This document shows positions 26,874 through 34,163 of a stretch of 38,206 nucleotides of DNA, one piece after another. Both the position numbers and the translations under genes were made by a program. Numbering within the stretch: position 1 is the stretch's first letter; each line of letters begins with the position of its first letter. The notes below the pieces were generated by a model. It was not told where the DNA came from. It worked only from the letters and a program-made list of their open reading frames with translations, and did no database searches. This DNA comes from an uncultured Clostridia bacterium (GTDB taxonomy: Bacteria > Bacillota > Clostridia > RUG12999), in contig CAKVOK010000035.1 of NCBI GenBank assembly GCA_934792465.1, positions 1 to 38,206 of the forward strand, read 5' to 3'.

Positions 26874-26896
26874 ATAACTAATCAGTTAGTTATATA
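26871..26896. promoter_or_regulatory. 26-bp perfect palindrome, probable repressor operator
   Basis: Two 11-bp arms (TATATAACTAA and its exact reverse complement) flank TCAG. It begins inside the -10 and ends immediately before the AGAGGTG ribosome binding site, so a bound dimer would block transcription start. The core AACTAA-N4-TTAGTT is of the kind bound by MarR or TetR-type repressors. No such regulator is encoded in the window. Confidence 0.75.
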
Positions 26897-26908
26897 GAGG
26901 TGTCTGAT

Positions 26909-28162
26909 ATGATAAACAAAAATATTCTTAAAGAACGTGCGGAAAAATATCTTGACAGCATAGCCGGCGAAATATATGAAATCGGCAAAACTCTTATGAA
27001 TATGCCTGAGCTTGGATATAAGGAGTTTAAAACCTCCGAATTTGTATATAATAGCCTTAAGGCACTGAATCCCGATACCGAAAACGGCATTGCGATTACG
27101 GGAGTTCGTTCATTGCTCCCCGGCAGAAAGCACCTTGCCAACATATGCATCATGGGCGAGCTGGACGCAGTAATAAGTCCGGAACACCCAAATGCCGATC
27201 CTATCAGCGGTGCTGCGCACGCCTGCGGACACAACATACAGCTTGCCAATATGCTCGCCTGTGCAAAAACTCTGAAAAACAGCGGCATTACAGAATATCT
27301 CGACGGCGACATTACATTTCTTGCCGTCCCTGCGGAAGAATTTATCGACACGGAATATAGAAGCAATTTAAAAAAAGAGGGGAAAATTACATATTTCAGC
27401 GGAAAGCAGGAAATGCTTCATCTCGGCGTTTTCAACAACATAGATGCCGCAATGATGGTACATTCACAGGCAAACTGCCCCGAAAGACGCTTGTTTGTCG
27501 GCGGAGGCGGTCTGGGCTTTGCCGCAAAAACAATTAGATTTTCCGGCAAAGAAGCTCACGCCGGAGGTGCGCCGCATGACGGCATTAATGCGCTCAACGC
27601 CGCTTCCGCCGCAATAACGATGATAGGTATGCAGCGTGAAACATTTCGTGACGAAGATAAAATACGGGTACACTATATTATAACAAAAGGCGGCGATTCC
27701 GTAAACACCGTTCCTGCCGATGTACGAATGGAGCTTTATGTACGCGGTGTAAGTGAAGCCGCCATAAAAAATGCGGAAGAAAAAGTTGACAGAGCCATAC
27801 ATGGTGCAGCATACGGAATAGGAGCGTCCGCCGAAATAACAACTCTCGGCAGCTATGCGCCTCTTTGCCAAAACAGTGAGTTAAGCCGCATATTTGCGGA
27901 CAATGCGAAAGGACTTGCGGACGAAATCTGCTTCGGAATTGATATGATTGGTTCTACGGACGTCGGAGATTTATGCAAAGTCATACCGGCAATACAGCCG
28001 ACAATAGGCGGTTTCTGCGGCGGTGCGCACAGCAAGGATTTTCATGCGGAGGACAAATATTTCACTCATATCGTCCCGTCAAAAATAATGATAAACACGA
28101 TTATAGATTTGCTGTATGACAATGCAGAAAAAGCATCTTCAATAAAAAGAAAGGGTGATTAA
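26909..28162 (+). CDS. M20-family metallo-amidohydrolase
   Basis: Cytoplasmic zinc-dependent amidohydrolase of the M20D type (N-acyl-amino-acid or aminobenzoyl-glutamate hydrolase-like), 417 aa. Metal-site motifs: GELDA (Asp86), HACGHN (His104, Cys106, His108), the Glu143-Glu144 pair in VPAEEF, and the C-terminal HSKDFHAED. The dimerisation lid lies between, opening near GGGGLGFAAKTIRFSGKEAH. Members cleave amide bonds, often removing an acyl or amino-acid group. ATG 26909 is preferred to GTG 26900, because AGAGGTG (26896-26902) is its ribosome binding site. First gene of a four-gene operon; the following serine dehydratase suggests that the freed product may be an amino acid such as L-serine (inference). 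Confidence 0.9.
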   Translation: MINKNILKERAEKYLDSIAGEIYEIGKTLMNMPELGYKEFKTSEFVYNSLKALNPDTENGIAITGVRSLLPGRKHLANICIMGELDAVISPEHPNADPISGAAHACGHNIQLANMLACAKTLKNSGITEYLDGDITFLAVPAEEFIDTEYRSNLKKEGKITYFSGKQEMLHLGVFNNIDAAMMVHSQANCPERRLFVGGGGLGFAAKTIRFSGKEAHAGGAPHDGINALNAASAAITMIGMQRETFRDEDKIRVHYIITKGGDSVNTVPADVRMELYVRGVSEAAIKNAEEKVDRAIHGAAYGIGASAEITTLGSYAPLCQNSELSRIFADNAKGLADEICFGIDMIGSTDVGDLCKVIPAIQPTIGGFCGGAHSKDFHAEDKYFTHIVPSKIMINTIIDLLYDNAEKASSIKRKGD

Positions 28163-28181
28163 AATAGAAAATTCAAACGGA

Positions 28182-29378
28182 ATGCACAGCACAAAAGAGC
28201 TTTACCGAATCGGCAGAGGTCCGTCCAGTTCGCATACCATGGGGCCTGTTTTTGCCTGTCAAACGGCATTGGAACAAAATCCCGATGCAGATTATTTTGA
28301 AATAACGCTTTTCGGTTCTCTTGCCAAAACGGGCAAAGGTCACAGAACCGATTATGCAATAGAGCAGACATTTAAAAACATACCGGCAAAGATTATTTTC
28401 AACACCTCAAAAACAAATCTGCCGCATCCGAATACCATGGAAATCGCCGCCTTTAAAGCAAATTCGGAGATATACCGAAAAACCTTTTTGAGCGTTGGCG
28501 GCGGTGCTGTCGAAGCCTTGGGAGAAAATACTCAAACCGCAGATTTGGTATACAAAGAAAAAAATTTTTCGGAAATTGAGCGATACTGCGAAACACACAG
28601 CATAACTCTGCCAAAATATGTTGAAATGCACGAGGGCGGCGAAATTCGTGAATATATGAAAAACGTATGGCATCGCATGAACGAAACCGTGAGCAACGGG
28701 CTTTCACACAGCGGCATTATCCCCGGCGGTCTTAATATAAAACGCAAGGCAAAAATGCTTCTTGAAAAAGGGAAAACAAAGGCTTTCGGTCACGAAAAAG
28801 AAATATACATGATTTCCGCATACGCATATGCCGCAAGCGAGGAAAATGCCTGCGGCGAAATGATGGTTACGGCTCCGACGTGCGGAGCTTCCGGGGTTTT
28901 GCCCGCCGTATTGATTTTCAAGCAGCAGGAACTCGGATACTGCGATGAAGAAATTATTTCGGCACTGGAGGTTGCCGGAATAATCGGAAATATCATTAAA
29001 AGGAATGCCTCCGTAAGCGGTGCGGAATGCGGCTGCCAAGCAGAAATAGGCAGTGCCTGCGTTATGGCGGCGGCAGCCTTTTCATATTTAAAAGGCTTTA
29101 GCATAAAGCAGATTGAATGTGCTTCCGAAATCGCATTGGAGCATCATCTCGGACTCACCTGCGACCCCGTGATGGGGCTTGTTCAGATACCTTGTATCGA
29201 ACGCAACGCCGTTGCCGCAATGCGTGCAGTTGACGCCGTTACTCTTGCGGAAATGCTTTACGGTGACAGAAAAATTTCACTTGATTTGATTATAAAAACA
29301 ATGTATGAAACAGGGAAAGACCTTTCCTGCCGATACCGTGAAACCGCGGAAGGCGGACTGGCAAGCCTGTATAAATGA
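28182..29378 (+). CDS. sdaA: L-serine ammonia-lyase (single-chain, iron-sulfur)
   Basis: Converts L-serine to pyruvate and ammonia using a [4Fe-4S] cluster. The beta domain comes first (YRIGRGPSSSHTMGP, TGKGHRTDYAI), then the alpha domain (TAPTCGASGVLPA, ECGCQAEIGSA, LTCDPVMGLVQIPC). The cysteines in GCQAE, TCDPV and IPCIE are the expected cluster ligands. At about 400 aa it is a fused single-chain form. The start is uncertain: GTG 28155 overlaps the upstream stop by 8 bp but has AAAGG immediately adjacent, while ATG 28182 gives an N-terminus (MHSTKELYRIG) like other family members but has only a weak site. The assignment of the family is firm; physiological substrate here could be serine released by the M20 enzyme. 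Confidence 0.93.
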   Translation: MHSTKELYRIGRGPSSSHTMGPVFACQTALEQNPDADYFEITLFGSLAKTGKGHRTDYAIEQTFKNIPAKIIFNTSKTNLPHPNTMEIAAFKANSEIYRKTFLSVGGGAVEALGENTQTADLVYKEKNFSEIERYCETHSITLPKYVEMHEGGEIREYMKNVWHRMNETVSNGLSHSGIIPGGLNIKRKAKMLLEKGKTKAFGHEKEIYMISAYAYAASEENACGEMMVTAPTCGASGVLPAVLIFKQQELGYCDEEIISALEVAGIIGNIIKRNASVSGAECGCQAEIGSACVMAAAAFSYLKGFSIKQIECASEIALEHHLGLTCDPVMGLVQIPCIERNAVAAMRAVDAVTLAEMLYGDRKISLDLIIKTMYETGKDLSCRYRETAEGGLASLYK

Positions 29379-29391
29379 AAGGATTGATTAT

Positions 29392-30408
29392 ATGTGGACA
29401 GAAGAAAAGCTTAACGAATTGCTCACCACCCCGTCAGATGCGCTTACGGCAGATATTCAAAAAATAAAAGGCGACATAATGGTACTGGGTGCGGGCGGCA
29501 AAATGGGTCCTACGCTCGCAGTATTGGCAAAAAACGCAATAAAAAAAGCCGGTATTGAAAAAAGAGTTATTGCCGTTTCAAGAGGCAGCGACAAAATCGC
29601 ATCAAAATTCATGCAGGACAACGGTATCGAAGTAATATCAATGGATTTGCTTGACAAAGACAAGCTTTATTCCCTTGAAGAAACCGAAAATATTATTTAT
29701 ATGGCAGGCAGAAAATTCGGTACCGACGGCAACGAATGGCAAACTTGGGCAATGAATGCCACGCTTCCGGCATTTGTTGCCGACAAATTTAAGAAATCAA
29801 ACATAGTTGTATTTTCCTCCGGAAATATCTACCCGATTGTCAAGCTTTCCGACGGCGGTTGCCGTGAATGTGACAAAATCGGACCTATCGGAGAATACAC
29901 AATGAGCTGTCTTGCACGTGAACGGGCGTTTGAATATGCGGCAAACAAGTTCGAAACAAAGGTTTTCATTTACAGATTGAATTTTGCCGTCGATTTACGA
30001 TACGGCGTACTGTTCGACCTTGCCGACAAGATTTTGAAAAACGAACCTATCAGCATTTCAACACCTTGCTTCAACTTCATATGGCAGGGCAGTGCAAATG
30101 AAATTGCCCTCCGAGCCTTGCTCCATGCAGATTCTCCGGCGAAAATAATGAATGTCACCGGTCCGGAAACGGTTTCCATAAAAAAAGCAGCGGAAGAACT
30201 CGGCGAATATTTAGGGAAAAAGCCGATATTTACAGGCGAAGCCGGTAACGACGCATATCTGAACGATTCTTCGCTCGCAATCGAAACGTTCGGATATCCG
30301 TCCGTTTCGGCAAAAACGCTGATACGCTGGCAGGCGGAATACATAAATGACGGCGGAAGAACGTTATGCAAACCGACCCATTTTGAAGAACGCAAGGGAA
30401 GCTATTGA
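29392..30408 (+). CDS. NAD-dependent epimerase/dehydratase-like SDR with altered active site
   Basis: Extended short-chain dehydrogenase/reductase, 338 aa. The Rossmann nucleotide site is VLGAGGKMG (Gly33, Gly36, Gly39), Ser143 lies in FSSGNIYP, and the active-site Tyr169 in GEYTMSCLARERAFE. In classical members this Tyr is followed three residues later by Lys (YxxxK); here the position is Cys173. The substitution may be family-wide, but the usual proton relay must differ or the protein must have another function. The start at 29392 follows AAAGGATTGATT; upstream in-frame codons lie inside the serine dehydratase gene. It is 13 bp after that gene and 17 bp before the aldolase. Likely acts on a sugar or sugar acid of the pathway (inference). 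Confidence 0.85.
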   Translation: MWTEEKLNELLTTPSDALTADIQKIKGDIMVLGAGGKMGPTLAVLAKNAIKKAGIEKRVIAVSRGSDKIASKFMQDNGIEVISMDLLDKDKLYSLEETENIIYMAGRKFGTDGNEWQTWAMNATLPAFVADKFKKSNIVVFSSGNIYPIVKLSDGGCRECDKIGPIGEYTMSCLARERAFEYAANKFETKVFIYRLNFAVDLRYGVLFDLADKILKNEPISISTPCFNFIWQGSANEIALRALLHADSPAKIMNVTGPETVSIKKAAEELGEYLGKKPIFTGEAGNDAYLNDSSLAIETFGYPSVSAKTLIRWQAEYINDGGRTLCKPTHFEERKGSY

Positions 30409-30425
30409 AAAAAGGAGGAAACAGC

Positions 30426-31499
30426 ATGAACAGACATGAAGAAGCCTTAAAAATATTAAAACAAGGAACTGTAATTCCCGCAATACCTCTCGCACTCGAC
30501 GAAAATAGAAGATTTGACGTAAAGGGACAGAAATTGCTGATAAACTATTATTCGGACTGCGGCGTCGGCGGAATTGCCGCCGCTGTACATACAACGCAGT
30601 TTGAAATACGAGAACCGAAATACAATTTGTTTGAACCCGTACTCCGTACCGTATCGGAAGAAATCTCCGAATATGAACAGCGAAACGGAAAAATAATCGT
30701 AAAGGTTGCCGGAGTTTGCGGAGAAAACAAAGAAGCGGTTCGGGAAGCCGAAACCGCCAAGAAATACGGATTTGACGCCGTACTTTTAAGTCCCGGGGGG
30801 CTGAACGAAAAATCGGAAGAATATATGATTGAGCGAACACGTGCCGTTGCCGAAATCATGCCCGTAATAGGATTTTACCTCCAGACGGCGTGCGGCGGCA
30901 GACAGTTCTCATACGACTACTGGCGGCAAATCTGCGAAATACCGAATGTTGCCGCAATTAAATGCGCCTCGTTCAACAGATACCAAACGCTTGAAGTTGT
31001 CCGAGCGGCGGCTATGTCCTCACGCTGCAGCGATATAACGCTTTATACCGGCAATGACGATAATATCGTAATCGACCTTTTAACGAAATATCGTTTTGCG
31101 AAAGACGGCAAAATCATAGAAAAAGGCTTTGACGGCGGTTTGCTCGGTCATTGGTCGGTATGGACAAAACGTGCCGCAGAGCTTTTCGAACGTCTTAAAC
31201 AGGAAAAGGACAAACCGCATATTTCTCCGGAGCTTCTGACGCTTGCGGCGGAAGTAACCGATACAAACAGCGCATTTTTCGACACCGCACACAATTTCAA
31301 GGGCTGTATTGCCGGACTGCATGAGATATTGCGCCGTCAGGGACTTATGCAGAATATTTATTGCCTGAATCCCGATGAAACGCTTTCGGAGGGACAGCTT
31401 GACGAGCTTGACAGAGTATGCGGAATGTACCCTCATCTGAATGATGATGAATTTGTACGTAAAAATTTAGAAAAATGGAAAAGCCGAGTCACCCCTTAA
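30426..31499 (+). CDS. DapA/NanA-family class I aldolase
   Basis: Schiff-base (beta/alpha)8 aldolase or lyase of the dihydrodipicolinate synthase/N-acetylneuraminate lyase family, 357 aa, somewhat longer than the usual ~300 because of a C-terminal extension. Catalytic Lys179 in VAAIKCASFNRY and Tyr151 in GFYLQT are present. The pyruvate-site GT-T motif is replaced by AAVHTTQFE. The lysine-biosynthetic function is unlikely: the gene sits in a catabolic operon after a serine dehydratase and an SDR. Cleavage of a 2-keto-3-deoxy sugar acid or similar to pyruvate plus aldehyde is a reasonable guess. ATG 30426 follows a strong AAAGGAGG site. Last gene of the operon. Confidence 0.88.
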   Translation: MNRHEEALKILKQGTVIPAIPLALDENRRFDVKGQKLLINYYSDCGVGGIAAAVHTTQFEIREPKYNLFEPVLRTVSEEISEYEQRNGKIIVKVAGVCGENKEAVREAETAKKYGFDAVLLSPGGLNEKSEEYMIERTRAVAEIMPVIGFYLQTACGGRQFSYDYWRQICEIPNVAAIKCASFNRYQTLEVVRAAAMSSRCSDITLYTGNDDNIVIDLLTKYRFAKDGKIIEKGFDGGLLGHWSVWTKRAAELFERLKQEKDKPHISPELLTLAAEVTDTNSAFFDTAHNFKGCIAGLHEILRRQGLMQNIYCLNPDETLSEGQLDELDRVCGMYPHLNDDEFVRKNLEKWKSRVTP

Positions 31500-31503
31500 C
31501 TTT

Positions 31504-31570
31504 GCATTATATTAATGCCTGTCGAACAACAGATTTCGTAAACCCGTTTATTCGGCAGGCATTAAAATGC
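31504..31570 (+). terminator. Large hairpin between convergent genes
   Basis: Arms 31512-31526 and 31551-31565 pair over 15 positions (TTAATGCCTGTCGAA) with one G-U, around a 24-base loop. Outer GCATT/AATGC pairs extend it. It lies 12 bp after the aldolase stop. The tail is AT-rich without a clean U-tract, so it may end either convergent transcript, imperfectly. Confidence 0.5.
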
Positions 31571-31596
31571 AATAATATTTCAAGCTTGATTATATT

Positions 31597-31878
31597 CTAT
31601 CCGATATGCCACTTATCATCTTCCGTTAATTCAAGAAGTTTTATCGCCCGTTCAAAAATACTTTTAATATTAACAAAATTTTGTTTTCTGTACCAGTCCG
31701 ACTCACATTCAATATTCGGATAGTCCCAAAAATGGTCTGTCAAGCAAATTGTTTTCAAATTATTTTCTTTCGCATATTGCAAAATCCTCTCATTGTTCTG
31801 TTCAGGGTCACTTGAACAAAGTGACAGCTTACTGTGTATATGCAAATCATGATCAACTATAAATTCCAAAATCATCAT
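31597..31878 (-). pseudogene. Truncated PHP-domain phosphoesterase
   Basis: 93-aa N-terminal fragment of a PHP (histidinol-phosphatase-like) metal-dependent phosphoesterase. It keeps the first metal motif DHDLHIHSKLS and the second TDHFWD, but ends at TAG after EDDKWHIG. Whole PHP proteins of this type run to ~250 aa or more with several further metal-binding His/Asp residues, all missing here. No continuation was found in another frame in the 97 bp before the convergent aldolase gene. It has a good promoter (32033-32061) and an AAAAAGGA site, so it may be expressed, but is probably a decayed gene. Confidence 0.7.
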
Positions 31879-32032
31879 TCCTTTTTACTTAATATTTTTC
31901 CGCAAGTCATATTACCGATTTCTTTCCGAACCTTATTATCACTTTAGGGCTTTACATCACATTGACATCTCCCATCTGTCAGTTGATTGAAATTTTGTAT
32001 TATTATATCTTTCATTTTTCATCACTGATTAT

Positions 32033-32061
32033 ATTATACACTATTTGTTACGAAATTGCAA
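32033..32061 (-). promoter_or_regulatory. Promoter of the truncated PHP gene
   Basis: On the minus strand TTGCAA (32056-32061), 17-bp spacer and TATAAT (32033-32038). It is divergent from the zinc operon promoter 40 bp away and would give a leader of about 150 nt. Confidence 0.6.
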
Positions 32062-32099
32062 TATCCTATGAAATTTCCGTGTATAATATCTTTTTTCTC

Positions 32100-32128
32100 T
32101 TGACAAATTGAATAAAATGGTGTATAAT
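32100..32128 (+). promoter_or_regulatory. Consensus promoter of the zinc-uptake operon
   Basis: TTGACA (32100-32105), 17-bp spacer and TATAAT (32123-32128) match both consensus hexamers exactly. A Fur-family box follows directly at 32136-32150, so repression should be tight and inducible. Confidence 0.88.
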
Positions 32129-32135
32129 ATGAAAT

Positions 32136-32150
32136 TGAAAATCATTTTCA
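32136..32150. promoter_or_regulatory. Fur-family (probable Zur) box
   Basis: TGAAAATCATTTTCA is a perfect 7-1-7 inverted repeat of the type bound by Fur-family repressors (Fur consensus TGATAATNATTATCA). It lies at the expected transcription start of an operon whose first gene is a Fur-family regulator, indicating autoregulation. Confidence 0.85.
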
Positions 32151-32167
32151 TATTCGAGGTGAGAAAA

Positions 32168-32575
32168 ATGCAAAGAAATTATCATACAAAACAAAGCGAT
32201 ATTATATTGGATTGTCTTAAAGAAATGCAGGATAATGCAGTGAGTGCGGAAGAAATTGAAAGTATCTTAAAAGAACAGGGAAGTCCTGTCGGGAAAACGA
32301 CGATATACAGGCATCTTTTGAAATACGAAAAAGACGGCATTGTTCGCAAACTGACGCCGCCGTCGGCAAAAAGCGCCTTGTTTCAGATGACAAAAAACAA
32401 CTGCCATGAACATTTGCATTTGAGATGTACGAAGTGCGGAAAAATTCTTCATCTCGAATGTAAATTTATGAATATGCTTGATAAACATATAAAACAACAC
32501 CACGGATTTTCGGCAGATTACAATTCAAGTGTAATTTACGGAATATGCGATAAATGTGCGGAGGAAGAATCATGA
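32168..32575 (+). CDS. zur: Fur-family repressor, probable zinc regulator Zur
   Basis: 135-aa metalloregulator. An N-terminal winged helix (TTIYRHLLKYEKDGIVRK) is followed by a dimerisation domain. It keeps the structural zinc CxxC pairs CTKC (Cys87, Cys90) and CDKC (Cys127, Cys130), and the His cluster HEHLHL used for regulatory metal. With zinc bound it should repress its own operon through the box at 32136-32150. Zur rather than Fur or PerR is inferred from the downstream zinc ABC transporter genes. ATG 32168 has GAGGTGAG at correct spacing; earlier in-frame codons overlap the operator. The stop overlaps the next ATG by 4 bp (ATGA). Confidence 0.9.
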   Translation: MQRNYHTKQSDIILDCLKEMQDNAVSAEEIESILKEQGSPVGKTTIYRHLLKYEKDGIVRKLTPPSAKSALFQMTKNNCHEHLHLRCTKCGKILHLECKFMNMLDKHIKQHHGFSADYNSSVIYGICDKCAEEES

Positions 32576-33462
32576 AAAAAATTATAGCTGTAATATTTTT
32601 GGCGCTGACGCTCTGTTCCTGTACGCAAAAAGCGGAGAAAACAGACAAATTCAACATAGTAACCACTATATTTCCGCAGTATGATTTTGCACGTGCCATA
32701 GGAGCGGATTCGGCGGAATATACAATGCTGATAAAGCCGGGCGGAGAAGTACACACATACGAACCGACCCCTGCGGATATTATAAAAATCAAAGAATGCG
32801 ACTTATTTATATGCGTAGGCGGAGAGTCGGAATCATGGCTTGAAAAGATTATAAAATCCACAAAAATCCCTGAAAACAAAATTTTAAGAATTATGGATTG
32901 CGTAAACGACAAAATCACGGAGGAAGAACATGACGAATATGATGAACACGTGTGGACTTCGCCGGTAAACGCACGAATTATAACAAAAGCAATTGAAGAG
33001 AAAATGTGCGAATTGAACGAAAAAGACAGCGAGATTTATAAAAGTAATTTTGAAGCCTATGACAAAAAGCTGAAAACGCTTGATGAGGATTTTAGGAATA
33101 CCGTTAAAAACGGAAAAAGAAATACAATCCTGGTTGCGGACAGATTTCCGCTGAGATACCTGACGGAAGAATACGGGTTGAAATATTATGCGGCATTTCC
33201 GGGGTGCAGCGAAGAGAGTGAGCCGTCCCCGGCGAAAATAGCTTTTTTGATTGACAAGCTGAAAGAAGAAAAGCTGCCTGTGGTGTTTAAAGTGGATTTT
33301 TCAAACGGAAAGATTGCCGAAACGGTTACGGAAAATACGGATTCGAAGATTCTTACGCTGAATTCGTGCCATACGGTGTCGGCAAAAGATTTTGAAAATA
33401 ATATAACGTATTTGAATTTGATGCGCAAAAACTTGGATAATATCGGGGAGGCACTGAAATGA
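32572..33462 (+). CDS. znuA: Zinc ABC transporter substrate-binding lipoprotein, ZnuA type
   Basis: Metal-binding lipoprotein of the cluster-9 type, 296 aa, lipobox LCSC (Cys17). Family motifs: GGEVHTYEPTP (His61), a short acidic-His loop EEEHDEYDEH, HVWTSP (His126) and the C-terminal CHTVSAKDF (His267). The third His that canonical ZnuA places after the linker helix is Asp190 in VADRFPLRYL, so the ligand set is non-standard; His267 or Asp190 may substitute. ATG 32572 follows GGAGGAAG and overlaps the regulator's stop. Delivers zinc (possibly manganese) to the ZnuBC permease. Confidence 0.9.
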   Translation: MKKIIAVIFLALTLCSCTQKAEKTDKFNIVTTIFPQYDFARAIGADSAEYTMLIKPGGEVHTYEPTPADIIKIKECDLFICVGGESESWLEKIIKSTKIPENKILRIMDCVNDKITEEEHDEYDEHVWTSPVNARIITKAIEEKMCELNEKDSEIYKSNFEAYDKKLKTLDEDFRNTVKNGKRNTILVADRFPLRYLTEEYGLKYYAAFPGCSEESEPSPAKIAFLIDKLKEEKLPVVFKVDFSNGKIAETVTENTDSKILTLNSCHTVSAKDFENNITYLNLMRKNLDNIGEALK

Positions 33463-34163
33463 GCCTTATAGAATGTAAAGAAACGGCTGTAGGATATGAC
33501 GACACCGTCGTTGCGGATAATATTAATTTTACTGTGGAAAACGGCGATTATTTATGTATACTCGGTGAAAACGGTGCAGGAAAAAGCACGCTCATAAAGA
33601 GTCTGCTCGGACTTATACCGCCCGTTAAAGGGGAAATATCGTTCGGTGACGGTCTGAAACAGACAGAAATAGGGTATCTTCCGCAGCAAACGCAGATTCA
33701 GAAAGATTTCCCGGCGTCGGTATATGAAATTGTAATATCCGGGCTTTCGGGCAAAACATCGAAATTGCCGTTTTATACAAAAAAAGATAAACATATAGCA
33801 CTGCATAATATGAAGGTGCTGGAAATTGAAAACATGAAAAACAAATGCTACAGAGAGCTTTCCGGAGGGCAGCAGCAAAGAGTGTTGCTTGCCCGTGCGT
33901 TGTGTGCAACGGGAAAGCTGCTTTTGCTTGACGAACCCATTACGGGTCTTGACCCTTTGGCGGCAGCCAATTTTTATGACGTTATAAAAGGTCTGAACCA
34001 TAACGGAATAGCCGTAATAACCGTGACGCACGATATTTCGGGCGGAATCCGCGATGCCGGAAAAATACTTTATATAAGCCATGAAAAATCATGTTTCTAT
34101 ACAAAAGAAGAATTTTTGCGTTCGGAGCTATATATGAATTACAACGGAGGTAGGGAGCTATGA
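33459..34163 (+). CDS. znuC: Zinc ABC transporter ATPase, ZnuC type
   Basis: ATP-hydrolysing subunit, 234 aa. Walker A GENGAGKST, Q-loop near GYLPQQTQ, signature LSGGQQQR, Walker B LLLLDEPITGLD and switch His in VTHD are all present. It is coupled by 4-bp ATGA overlaps to both neighbours, indicating one polycistronic transcript under the Zur box. Metal specificity is taken from the adjacent binding protein and regulator. Confidence 0.95.
   Translation: MSLIECKETAVGYDDTVVADNINFTVENGDYLCILGENGAGKSTLIKSLLGLIPPVKGEISFGDGLKQTEIGYLPQQTQIQKDFPASVYEIVISGLSGKTSKLPFYTKKDKHIALHNMKVLEIENMKNKCYRELSGGQQQRVLLARALCATGKLLLLDEPITGLDPLAAANFYDVIKGLNHNGIAVITVTHDISGGIRDAGKILYISHEKSCFYTKEEFLRSELYMNYNGGREL

Noticed and set aside
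26890..27366. Minus-strand open frame of 158 aa opposite the M20 gene
   Set aside because: It lies entirely over the M20 gene and its promoter, has no domain or ribosome site, and the M20 frame has conserved metal motifs.
28155..28181. GTG start for the serine dehydratase giving nine extra residues
   Set aside because: The purine-rich AAAGG directly touches the GTG, leaving no spacing, and family members begin near the ATG at 28182. Kept as uncertain rather than excluded.
30426..31499. Lysine biosynthesis dapA
   Set aside because: Catalytic Lys and Tyr are present, but the usual pyruvate-binding GTT-type motif differs, the protein is longer, and the operon is catabolic rather than biosynthetic.
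32056..32087. A second plus-strand promoter (TTGCAA, TATAAT) upstream of the zinc operon
   Set aside because: The spacer is 20 bp, too long for good function, while an exact consensus promoter with 17-bp spacing lies just downstream.
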